DNA of 64,000 nucleotides from Eretmocerus hayati. Its lineage: Eukaryota; Arthropoda; Insecta; Hymenoptera; Aphelinidae. The stretch is from NCBI GenBank assembly GCA_029851415.1, contig CM056744.1:102395338-102459337 (forward strand), in the 5' to 3' direction. The first letter of the stretch is position 1; each line of letters begins with the position of its first letter. Shown piece by piece: positions 36,180 through 44,900 of this stretch. Both the position numbers and the translations under genes were made by a program. The notes under the pieces are model-generated. The model saw only the letters and a program-made list of their open reading frames with translations, had not been told where the DNA came from and did not search any database.

Positions 36180-36690
36180 TAGTTTACAAACCATGCAAAT
36201 GTACAAGGTTGTCATTATTTCAGAGGAATTTAATGGTTGGCTCCTCCGCAACTGCAGCGTTGCAGAGGGCTTGCTTATTTATTCGATAATTTATCGTCGG
36301 CTCCTCCGCAACTGCTGTGTTGCAGAGGGCCTTGCTCATTTCATTCTTATGTCGATAGTTTAGAAACCATGCAAATGTATAAGGTTGTAATTATTTCAGA
36401 GGAATTCAATCATTGGGTCCTCCGCCACTGCAGTGTTGCAGAGGGCCTTGCTTATCTCATTCAATAATTTACCGTTGGCTCCTCCGCAACTACTGTGTTG
36501 CAGAGGGCGTTGCTCATTTCATTCTCATGTCGGCTCCTCCGCAACCGCTGTGTTGCAGAGGGCCTTGCTCTTTTACTTGTCTGTTGGCTCCTCCGCAACT
36601 GTCGAGTTGCAGAGGGCCTTGCTCTTTTACTTTTCTGTTGGCTCCTTCGCAACTGCTGAGTTGCAGAGGGCTTCGTGACAAGGTGTGAGC
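36180..36690. repeat. hairpin repeat cluster upstream of the zinc-finger gene
   Basis: Seven units contain the short inverted repeat CTCCGCAACTG...GTTGCAGAGGGC, starting near 36238, 36299, 36415, 36476, 36533, 36586 and 36639. Spacing is 53-61 bp, apart from the larger step to unit 3. A 59-bp block (AACCATGCAAATGTAYAAGGTTGT...) precedes units 1 and 3, giving a higher-order repeat of about 176 bp. Units 5-7 form a tighter 53-bp array. The cluster ends about 970 bp before the ATG of the zinc-finger gene. Confidence 0.8.
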
Positions 36691-37660
36691 ATATGGCTGT
36701 CTTTGTGTGAGTCAGCGTTGGTCAGCCATCAGTTACTTCCCCCACCTGTAGTCCATACTCGTCAACTGGCTCGACAGCTGTCTCGCGTCTCCATCTTACA
36801 TTGTTGTTCTTGTACTGCTGCGATTCACTTATGCTTCTGATTGAGATTTTGTGATCCTATGTAATTGAGCATTTACAGTGGTCTAGTTTTATTAGATCGT
36901 CAAGTCGAGAGTATTTTATACGTTTTTGTATATGCGTATCGGAGTTATCTTGTCCTTTTCTTTTGAGTGTTATACAAGTGGTAGTCATCACAGTACGGCG
37001 TCTGCGAGTTATTGCGAATCCTTGCTGTAATAGCCAGGATTGGTAAGTGTACATAACTTCGGCTTATTTGTCTTTATTTCTTAGTTCTTAATGATCGTTC
37101 CATGACAGGTTGTAATCCTTCCTTTTTCGTTGACCGTTGCTATTAAATGTGTATTAAACCATCTTGGTATGTGTTCGGCATCGCTGACCTTTAAGACGTT
37201 ATTATGCTTTGTTTTGAAGCACACTTTGGTGTGTAGTGATCCAGAATTCAATCGGCATATTCTGCGTGTTTTCCTGAGCACATTTTGTTGTTTTTAGTGG
37301 TAGCGTGGATTCATCGTCGTTTGTTTAAAATCCATTGAATATCGGTTCATAGAATTTTGAAGATTTCGTTTTCCACAAGATATTTCGTGCTCATTATATA
37401 TATATATTTTTCTGTTTTATTGAAGTACTCATATGAAGTTAAACTGATGTAAATTCTCGACTATATCTGATTTCTACCGTAGTTTGTGACGAATTCATTT
37501 AGAATTTGCGTTCGGTATATATTATAATAGCGCGTCTGTTTATTGAAGGGTTCATTTCGATCCAATTCCGTCATTATCTGTAGGTTGGATACAACTGTGT
37601 CAACATAGGTGTAACCCACACACCGGCAATCGAAACAGAAGGAAACAAGTAATCGCCGAT
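36691..37660 (+). other. upstream region / probable leader of zinc-finger gene
   Basis: No coding sequence recognised. A run of TA dinucleotides lies at about 37396-37408. The segment just before 37661 has no close TATA box, and transcription start cannot be placed from the sequence. Confidence 0.4.
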
Positions 37661-40075
37661 ATGCCTCGCAAGAAGAAAGGACCTAGAGGTGAGTTTTCTT
37701 TATTTTTGCACTTCTAATTCTTCACTGATAATAATATTATTAGATGTCAACGAACAATATTCGCTTTATTGCGTCAAGGAGGCGGGTTCGTGACTTGTCA
37801 TTTTCTTTGTGATTTTATCAAATAGCACAATTCAAAGGGATTTTCATTATATAAAATTTCCAATGTTAGTCTTCCTTTAAAGTGATGTCAATCCACCCGA
37901 TATATCTTCCCGGTGGCTTTGTGGCTCTATAGGGAATGTATGTTCCCCAGTTAATCAGAATGACGGAAGCTCCGTCAAGAAATCTTGCCCCGATGAGTAA
38001 TGCATCGCAATTCGGCCATTCCTCCCATCATATATTGAAACATAGCGAGGGTATAATTTTATCAAAGGAAAAAAAAAATTTCTCTCTACCCATTTAGTAA
38101 TATCTATCAATTTTCAGGTCCCCAAGTGTCGGACAGTATTATTGCTGATTTCCCTGTTAAAACCTTTTCGTCTTTTATGGAGGTCGTTCTTGGGGCGCCC
38201 GCTTCCGATGAAAATCGTGGTAAGAAGGTGTTCGTCGGCCGTGGCATGCCTTTTAATGACAAGGTCCTGTCCGATCGGTTGGTTCATCGTGGGTTTGTGG
38301 AAAACCCCGAGCCTATCAAATGCTATGAGATTATTGCTATTCCCCACCACCGTGAAGAAGGTTTGTTCCTCATTAGTAAAGAGGAAGTTTCCAGAATTCA
38401 AGACAATCATGAGCTTATGAGTCTCTTGGCTCAGCCCGACGATCCCAAGATCGCTTCTATGACCGATGACGAAGTGATAGATTATCTGCCTGTGTCACCA
38501 GGCCGCAGATTATATTGTTTCGGTGTCAGCCCATCCGAGGTTTCGTTCGCTGGTCTTCTTGACCGTGAAGAGGTTATGAAACGAAGTCAGTTGCACCCTG
38601 CGACGAATCCTGACGTTGAAGTCATGGAAAACATCAATACCAGCCAATTTTATCATGGCGGTGTAAACTCATTTAGTGAGAATCATGTTGAAAACTCCCT
38701 AACACCTGCTGCTAACGTCGGACTTCTTCGCCTACATCCTATTTTTGTTTTGCATCGCGTCCAGCTCGTTGGGCATTTCAAAATTTGGATGGTATTCCCG
38801 AAGCGAGATCCTCTTGAGACAGCCATATATCAAGTCCAAGCTCAGGATATTGCTTTGGCTCTACAGAATTCAGAATCTTCCTCAGAAGAGGAAGCATCTC
38901 TGTCTGAAGAAAAGGTCACGTCCGTGAAAGTCTTGAGGCACCGTGTTGGTGAGTAATATACATCCGAAAAAAATTCTTTTCCGTGGTTCAAATCTAAGTT
39001 AATTATTTATCCTTTACCTAGTCGAAAAGCCATCGAGTGCTCGCAATGTGAGCGGGAAGAAAACTCAAAAAGCTTCAGAAACGACAGGTATTGTGATTCT
39101 CCTACAATCCAAGTTCCCTCATACTCAGTTTCTAACTCTCTATATATTCCAGTGATTCGGGAAACCTTCACATTCGCCGGTACATGCCCGAATAAGCTCA
39201 GCCACAAGAATTTGTACATAAATACCAAATTCGCGAATCGGCATGGTATCAAATATGAAACAACCCGACAAGGTCCTCATGACATTGTATATACCACCGA
39301 AGGCACCTATCATGAAGTTGGGCAACTGTCGGCGAATCTAGCAGAGGCTCCCTACTTTGCCGGGCCAGAATATAACGTCTATGCTAGACTCGTACCTCGT
39401 GATTTGTGTCATGAGTCAAAATCGTCTAGCCTCCCACCGAATCGGCATCAGATTACCACGGTGAAAACTAGAAAGAAGATCATTTATAATTGTAAAGAGC
39501 GCCAGAGTTGTGAATTCACCGCCACGAGCAAGGAGGCTCTGCGGGTTCACCGTAAGGAAGTGCATGATGTGAGGGCTCCCAAAATACAAAATAGAGTCAC
39601 CAAAATATGCAACGTCTGTGGTGCTCAAGTTAAAAGGCTCGCTCGCCATATGAGAAACTCAAAATCTCACGCAGGTGATTTTCACGACTTATTCATCGTA
39701 TATGTGTTGAGACCTATTTTCATGGATTATAATTTCCTTTATTTGTTTTCAGCTGCTCTCTCTTTATTGACTGATGCTGAGAAAGCTAATCTGGGTGACC
39801 CCAAGCCAGTTTGGAAGTGCCAGTTTTGTGGTGCTGAGCATCCTGATGTAGAGAACCTCCGCGATCATGAGAGAGTTTGTGAGTTCAACCTGCCATTAAG
39901 TTCTGTTCCTCGTGACCTCGTCAAATGCAAATTTTGTGGACGGAATTACCATTCCTCCGAGATTGCTCAGCATGAACGGATCTGTGAAGTCAAGGAACAC
40001 AAATGTCCTGTGTGCCATCGTACTTATGAGCAAAAGTTTTTTCTGCAACGTCATATTGTTCGTCACCATCCCTAG
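37661..40075 (+). CDS. five-exon C2H2/C2HC zinc-finger protein, 589 aa
   Basis: Coding exons: 37661-37688, 38118-38948, 39022-39087, 39153-39674 and 39753-40075. Each internal border has GT..AG (donors GTGAGT, GTGAGT, GTATTG, GTGATT; acceptors TTTTCAG, TTTACCTAG, ATATTCCAG, TTGTTTTCAG). All introns are phase 1, so the reading frame stays open for 590 codons including the stop. The protein starts with a basic MPRKKKGPRG. Exon 2 is a domain I do not recognise, ending in an acidic SSSEEEASLSEEK tract. Exon 4 holds a further unknown region and a finger ICNVCGAQVKRLARHM. Exon 5 has two C2HC-type fingers (WKCQFCG...HERVC; VKCKFCG...HERIC) and a final C2H2 finger (HKCPVCHRTYEQ...HIVRHH). It is likely a nuclear nucleic-acid-binding protein; the family is unknown. 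An LTR begins 50 bp after the stop. Confidence 0.85.
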
Positions 40076-40124
40076 ATTATTATATTTCCAGAATATTTTG
40101 TATGCAGGCACTTGTCTCACGCTC

Positions 40125-40496
40125 TGTGACGTCCCTGGTAAAATTATCCTAGCAAAACCATAACGAATCTACGGAACCGAAAATGTTCGAAACTCTCACG
40201 CTCTCGAAGATCCTCGCTCTTTCAAAAATTTTGACCGTGTACCTCGCTTAAGCCCTGTCATAAATACTTTTGAGTGAAATCTGCGAGACCGAAGGTCTCG
40301 TCCGCAGCAAAGCTATCTGAGGTCGTCCTCGGCACGTCCCGCGCCTAATAAACCCATGACTCATGCCACTTTCACTCGCGAAACTAGTAGAAAAACTAAC
40401 TTAGAGTACAGAAAATTCTAGAATATTCTTGTACACTGCAATTTCGGTTTAACCTAGGAAATAAGTTTCAATTCAAATCTAATGTTATTTTTAAAC
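40125..40496 (-). repeat. LTR, left copy (3' LTR of gypsy-type composite)
   Basis: This 372-bp sequence is repeated directly at 57607-57978 with three substitutions that I could find. Read on the minus strand the copies end CGTCACA. The right copy starts TGTTTAAAA while this one starts AGTTTAAAA. It abuts the truncated env and even supplies its last codons. No target duplication with the right copy was found (GCTC versus ATTC outside). On the plus strand it carries AATAAA at 40347-40352, created by one of the substitutions. Confidence 0.75.
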
Positions 40497-41772
40497 TGCA
40501 TGCAATTTTTGTGCCTCTGCTCTTCAAAATATGGGTGCGAGAAGTAAGGAATCTAGTTCTGTTCTGATGAAGTACTGGGAGTTCGGCATAACATTCTTCT
40601 GTATGTTCAATGCGAACCTCTACGGGGATGCATTTGATGATATGAACTACTTCTCCTGTCACAACTGCCATGTGACCAGGGCCTTTCATCAAGTTGAAAG
40701 CAAATTCGTCAGGAGATTGAGTCGCGATTGCCAAGGAATTTTTGATTGTTTGCCGTTCAAGGTCGCAATGATGTAGTATGATGTCTCTGTATAATTCTTT
40801 GGTTTGATTTCTCATGTGGCGTTCCACGTAAACGAATTTAGAGTTCATGTATGTGAAAAGATTAAGATTGTATACCAAAGTTTTAGTGTTAGCTGCGAAG
40901 CTCTCACCCTTCACAGTTTCAAAAATTAATAATTTAGGATGCTCTGTATGGATAACAGTGTAGCCGCACACCATCTCTTTCGATTTTTGTGCCAATGCAA
41001 ATGTAATACCTCGAGAGTTGAGAGAATATACATTTTGAAAAGAGTTTGACTTATAATCTTTCATCTTATCAGCATATCCTTCATCAAGTATACTATACCG
41101 ATCAAAACGGCACTTATCTACTGGAATAGATTCCCAAAAAGTGTATCCTCCATCCATATCTACACATGATTTTTCTGAAAGTAAACACAACGTACCTGAC
41201 CGTAAGTGTATATGATTTGAATCGTGAGAGACTCTAGCGGTATATTGCGTCAAAGTTATTTTCAAAGTTCCTTGGACAACTACAGATTCCCAAGTACCGT
41301 ATGGATCGGAGTAGGCAGCTCCGTTGCATTTACCTTCAGAATCAACAAATCCGGCAAATATAATACTATGAGTAATGCTATGATTTACGCGAAGACCATT
41401 GATAACATGCCCGTTGCTGAGCTTATAACTTCCGGTGTTGTGGATTTGATGGCATGAGTCTGCACTGACTTCAGAGACGTATTCGATTTCTCCATTGCTG
41501 ACTATTGAAGTATGTGAGAACATTCCGCATGTACGAATGGTGCGATGAATTTCGAGCTTGCATTGAATAACGTTGGTCTGTGTGAATTCGTCAATTTGGA
41601 GCAGCTGGATGTATTGTTTGGAAATTTCAACGCTGTCTTTCGGAATATTGCATTCTCCGACTTCAATCAATGAGAGAGTAGTAACGTTCAAGAATCTCGC
41701 TCCACAGTCGTAACCAATCATTCCACGTACAGTTATGATAGCTTGTAATAATATGATTAGGAGAGTCATCAT
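40468..41772 (-). CDS. env: envelope glycoprotein, chuvirus/mononegavirus-like, C-terminally truncated
   Basis: This is a 434-codon frame with an N-terminal signal peptide (MMTLLIILLQAIITVRG). Then comes YDCGARFLNVTTLSL, the start motif I associate with glycoproteins of chuvirus type and their insect endogenous relatives. About 14 cysteines and several N-x-S/T sites follow. It is the surface fusion/attachment type of protein, here as the third gene of a Ty3/gypsy element. A 3' splice site (TTGATCTGTTCACAG) lies 11 nt before the ATG, so it was probably made from spliced RNA, as errantivirus env is. No C-terminal membrane anchor is present: the frame runs into the LTR and stops there after about ten codons, roughly one third short of related proteins. 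The product, if made, could not be membrane-anchored. Family assignment is by memory of motifs, not by search. Confidence 0.65.
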   Translation of the reverse strand: MMTLLIILLQAIITVRGMIGYDCGARFLNVTTLSLIEVGECNIPKDSVEISKQYIQLLQIDEFTQTNVIQCKLEIHRTIRTCGMFSHTSIVSNGEIEYVSEVSADSCHQIHNTGSYKLSNGHVINGLRVNHSITHSIIFAGFVDSEGKCNGAAYSDPYGTWESVVVQGTLKITLTQYTARVSHDSNHIHLRSGTLCLLSEKSCVDMDGGYTFWESIPVDKCRFDRYSILDEGYADKMKDYKSNSFQNVYSLNSRGITFALAQKSKEMVCGYTVIHTEHPKLLIFETVKGESFAANTKTLVYNLNLFTYMNSKFVYVERHMRNQTKELYRDIILHHCDLERQTIKNSLAIATQSPDEFAFNLMKGPGHMAVVTGEVVHIIKCIPVEVRIEHTEECYAELPVLHQNRTRFLTSRTHILKSRGTKIACSLKITLDLN

Positions 41773-41815
41773 CGTTAAAATTCTGTGAACAGATCAAAAT
41801 TGGATTAGTATTGCT

Positions 41816-41900
41816 CTAGCTATTATTCACGTCAGAGAGTTTTGCCCTCCTGGCTTTAGTTTGCGGTACGACTTCGAAATTTATGTGTGAAATGCAAAGT
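41816..41900 (-). pseudogene. pol: 3' end of gypsy pol, cut off by nested insertion
   Basis: These 27 codons and the stop (41816-41818) continue the integrase C-terminal frame found at 46082-46174, on the other side of the 4.18-kb nested element. The frame agrees across the junction once one copy of the AAGT target duplication is discounted. Env starts 43 nt downstream. Confidence 0.7.
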
Positions 41901-42092
41901 TGTCATGCGCAGATCATGCGAAATCTGCGTTCATTCCATTTTTATAAAAATTGAGCCGCCGTGTTTGTAATAATTAAGATAGCCTCGCGCGCTTGCGATT
42001 TTCATCTCTCAGAAAAACGTAGTCACAAGGATTCGTTATGATCGCGTTTATTAGTGTATGCCTAGGATTATAGTTGTGACCACTAATAGCAT

Positions 42093-42230
42093 CACGTGAT
42101 GGCATTCATGGGCACGTGACGGCTAATTGCATCACGTGACGAGTAATTAGGTCACGTGACCCTTAATTACATCACGTGATGCGTAATTGCCTCACGTGAC
42201 CTATAATTACATCACGTGACCTAATTTGTA
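42093..42230 (+). promoter_or_regulatory. seven CACGTG boxes at exact 20-bp spacing
   Basis: CACGTG begins at 42093, 42113, 42133, 42153, 42173, 42193 and 42213. Most lie in TCACGTGA(C/T), the preferred site of USF/MITF/TFE-type bHLH-ZIP factors. From 42124 each 20-bp unit also begins TAATT, a homeodomain-type core. The same array is at 45450 onward in the 3' LTR. Spacing close to two helical turns puts all sites on one face of the DNA. It lies 40-160 bp upstream of the LTR TATA box. Confidence 0.85.
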
Positions 42231-42252
42231 TGCACATAATGATTGTTTGTAG

Positions 42253-42260
42253 TATATAAG
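42253..42260 (+). promoter_or_regulatory. TATA box of nested-element LTR
   Basis: TATATAAG, downstream of the CACGTG array. CACAGTCC about 30 nt later is a plausible start site, which would define the U3/R border. Confidence 0.7.
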
Positions 42261-42726
42261 CAGGCCCGAATTCGGGGCCAGACACAGTCCACCAGGGCCC
42301 CGTGACCGACGGCGAAGCTCTGCGCGTTTCGACAGCTAAAATCCATCTACGACCCGGCCATACCCGCGGTCGCGGCACCGGCCTCGTCCTCCACAGGGCC
42401 GGCGTCCATCCGCCCTCGCCGTCTTCGGCAGGCGCGAATAAGTCTTGTATTTTGATCACGTTTCTTAATTTATCAGTGTGTCAAAGTTCTTTTTATACAT
42501 CGTGTCTTGTTGTACTCTTAACTTTTTTCCGGTTGGAATGTGTGTGGAGTGAACCGCGAACGCGTGTACGGGGTAGTGCTCTCCCATCTAAAAATGTACC
42601 ACCGTATTCCGATTTTATTGCCACCCCTTACCCCATCTGATCGCCGCTTGGCTCACCCAATCCCCACGATCCAACGGCTGACGAGGGACGGAATCTTAGC
42701 ACCTCGATCTCCGACCCCTTGTCAAT

Positions 42727-42744
42727 TGGCGCCCAACGTGGGGC
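42727..42744 (+). other. primer binding site, tRNA-Lys type
   Basis: TGGCGCCCAACGTGGGGC lies 2 nt after the 5' LTR. It equals the classic tRNA-Lys1,2 primer binding site used by several retroviruses. It fixes the orientation of the element as plus. Confidence 0.85.
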
Positions 42745-43208
42745 ACTGCGAAAGCAAAGGAGCCTACGACCCAGGACGAGTCACCTAGGCAGGCTGAGCT
42801 GTTAAAAATTACCGACGACGACCACGCACGGGGTCGTACCGACTGTGTAAAAAACTACGAACCCCCCACGACCCGCGCACGGGGTCGTGCGACCCGATGG
42901 GCACCGTACGTCGTGCCCAAAAGGATGTACGTGGCGTGGCAACACGCCGACGACGTCGTCCTCGTCTGAAACGCACACCTGGGATGTGCTTAAATCTCCC
43001 AGTGGCGCCCCAACATCGACTGCACCGTCATCAACCTCATCGCGCACTCAGCCGCGGCCCGACCCGGTGGAACACCTTCGCTTGGAACTCTGGAAGGTCG
43101 TCGTCCACGAGCATAGGGGGTTGTGACTACGGCCGTGGTCACCCATGCCTCCGCGCGGAAATCTGGACCCTCCCTTGGCCGCCGAAACCAAAAAAGCCGT
43201 CAGGAGGG

Positions 43209-43235
43209 GGTTGTGACGATCTTGGAGTCACAACC
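43209..43235 (+). promoter_or_regulatory. inverted repeat operator-like site
   Basis: GGTTGTGAC and GTCACAACC, 9-bp arms with a 9-nt spacer, end 12 bp before the internal TATA box. A half-preserved second version (GGTTGTGAC...GGTCACC) is at 43119-43143. The layout suggests a dimeric factor bound next to the promoter. Confidence 0.55.
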
Positions 43236-43246
43236 GCGATACAGGG

Positions 43247-43282
43247 TATAAAAGGGCCGGCAAATTTTAAGAAAGGATCAGT
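43247..43282 (+). promoter_or_regulatory. internal TATA/initiator core promoter
   Basis: TATAAAA starts at 43247, in GGGTATAAAAGGG. TCAGTT with its A at 43280 is 33 nt downstream, the canonical spacing of the arthropod initiator. The ATG of the long ORF follows 43 nt later. This promoter is separate from the LTR promoter. Confidence 0.75.
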
Positions 43283-43322
43283 TCCACGAACAGTCCAAGA
43301 AAGTCCGCACGTATCAATCATC

Positions 43323-44900
43323 ATGCCAAACGACGCACGCCGCTGGCTGCCCGGTGCCCCTGGGGGATGGTTCCCTTCCCCGGACGCCGTCGTCGAGTCG
43401 AGCGATTCCGAGGAGTCTTTGTCGAGTGGTCCTTCACCTAAGCGACCCTGCCTGACCCCCTCGCGGGCCTCAACCGAGCCGGACGCTCATCGTCCCCAAG
43501 GCTCGGGCCCGACAACACGGAGCTGCAGCACGCCCTCCGAAGAGCCGTGCGTGTCGCCAACTCCCGCCGATGCCCCAGCTGGGTCATCGTCTGCGATGGT
43601 TGAAGCAACCTCAGAAATTCAAGGACGAAGAGCGAGCACCCTCCGCGAGGATACCGGCGTGAGCTCATCAACCACGGGTTTCTTGAACGCGACGACATCG
43701 ACAAGTGATGAAGCCGCAGCCGCGACTTCGTCAAGCCAACAAGTACGTAGCGAAACCTGCCCAGACGATCGCAGCCACGCGATGCCGAGCACGAGTCTCA
43801 AATCCCGCGCCCAGCGAGCCAACGACACGCGCAACTTCACGCGCACCGACGCGTCCGCAGGCCCATCGCACCGAGCAACGAGAAAGAGAGAGAGGGAAGA
43901 GAGGCCCAGCTGCCCTCCATCGACGTCAGCCGCTCCGCAGCACGGAGCCGGCGGGCCAGTCCACTGCAACCCGCCACGCGAAGTGCAGTGCGTGGACCTA
44001 ATCTCAAGCGACGACGACGAAAACGAAGTGCGCGTCCTTTTCGAAAACTCAGTGAATCCGCGCGTAAACGAGATGCCGCGCACGATCCGCTTTGATCACG
44101 AGAGGTTCCAAGACCTCGTCAACGAGTACCAGGCTACGTTGAATCCTCGAATTGGTGCCCAAATTCGGAGGATGACTACTGTGCAGGATGCCCGCACCCA
44201 GCACCGTGAGGTGGTGCGCCGTGGCCGCGAGAACCGTCGTCGGCAGGAGCAGCTAGCTCAAGAGGAGCAGATGCAGCTCATCGCCGAGTTGGCTGATGGC
44301 ATCCTGGTGCGCCCGGCACCAATGCCGGCGGACGGTCATCCAGCGCCTCCGCCCGTGCCCATCGTCGTCGACGTACCGGCGGGCGAAGTAGCAGCAGCCC
44401 CTGCCAATGGGGGCAACGTGATGGACGCAGTTTTCCAACTGCCGCTCGAGCCGATGGCCCGGCCAGCCGCCCGGCCGGTGCCCGCAGAAGAGATTGCCGC
44501 CGCTCCGATCGGAGCAATCGCGGAGAGCAACATGGCCGCGCCATCAAGCCTGCGCGCCGAAGAAACCAACGCTCCGAGGGACGCTGCACCACGCGCAGCC
44601 ATCGAAGAGAATGCCGAGCCACAGGTGTTAGACTTGAGTGTACGTGCCCCCGCAGCCGAAAATCCGGAGGCCGTCTACCGCCTCGAGCCTGTGCCCCAAG
44701 TACGTGACGGGGAACGCCCTGGGCTCCGTTTTGTGTTACGCCGAGTGGCCGGTGAGCAGCCGATTGCAGCAGCCATCGCGGAGGATCCTGCCATCGACAA
44801 CGTGCGGCGGCAGCAAGCAAGAGAAAATTCAGTGCCAAGTCCGGATGATCGCATCTGGCGCGACATTGTGAACGCTGTACGTGGCGACGATGCCGACTGA
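43323..44900 (+). CDS. 525-aa disordered regulatory-type protein of nested element
   Basis: The frame is open from 42897, but the ATG at 43323, just behind a TATA/Inr pair, is preferred. The protein is Ser/Pro/Ala-rich and largely disordered. Near the start is SDSEESLSSGPSPKRPCL, an acidic-serine stretch followed by a basic NLS-like cluster. A second basic cluster is ATRKREREER. Next comes CVDLISSDDDENE, which fits a SUMO-interacting motif (hydrophobic core followed by acidic residues). A charged helix follows (RRGRENRRRQEQLAQEEQ). Toward the C-terminus is EPQVLDLSVR, resembling the PxDLS motif that binds the CtBP corepressor. No protease, polymerase, capsid or nuclease domain is visible. GC content and codon use are far above the AT-rich surroundings. 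AATAAA follows the stop at about 44907. The most likely role is transcriptional or SUMO-linked control of host or element; this is inference. Confidence 0.75.
   Translation: MPNDARRWLPGAPGGWFPSPDAVVESSDSEESLSSGPSPKRPCLTPSRASTEPDAHRPQGSGPTTRSCSTPSEEPCVSPTPADAPAGSSSAMVEATSEIQGRRASTLREDTGVSSSTTGFLNATTSTSDEAAAATSSSQQVRSETCPDDRSHAMPSTSLKSRAQRANDTRNFTRTDASAGPSHRATRKREREERPSCPPSTSAAPQHGAGGPVHCNPPREVQCVDLISSDDDENEVRVLFENSVNPRVNEMPRTIRFDHERFQDLVNEYQATLNPRIGAQIRRMTTVQDARTQHREVVRRGRENRRRQEQLAQEEQMQLIAELADGILVRPAPMPADGHPAPPPVPIVVDVPAGEVAAAPANGGNVMDAVFQLPLEPMARPAARPVPAEEIAAAPIGAIAESNMAAPSSLRAEETNAPRDAAPRAAIEENAEPQVLDLSVRAPAAENPEAVYRLEPVPQVRDGERPGLRFVLRRVAGEQPIAAAIAEDPAIDNVRRQQARENSVPSPDDRIWRDIVNAVRGDDAD

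Larger units (their letters stand above)
41901..42724 (+). repeat. 5' LTR of nested element
   Basis: This is an 824-bp LTR with TG...CA ends. It contains seven phased CACGTG sites (42093-42218), a TATA box at 42253 and a probable start near CACAGTCC at about 42283. The open frames 42172-42459 and 42302-42640 recur identically placed in the other LTR and are not evidence of genes. Confidence 0.9.

Noticed and set aside
42302..42640. 112-codon frame in the LTR, repeated at 45659-45997
   Set aside because: It occurs twice only because the LTR does; it overlaps R/U5 and has no domain.
43619..44838. Long minus-strand frames opposite the 525-codon ORF
   Set aside because: GC-rich coding DNA leaves the opposite strand poor in stops; the promoter, ATG and motifs support the plus strand only.
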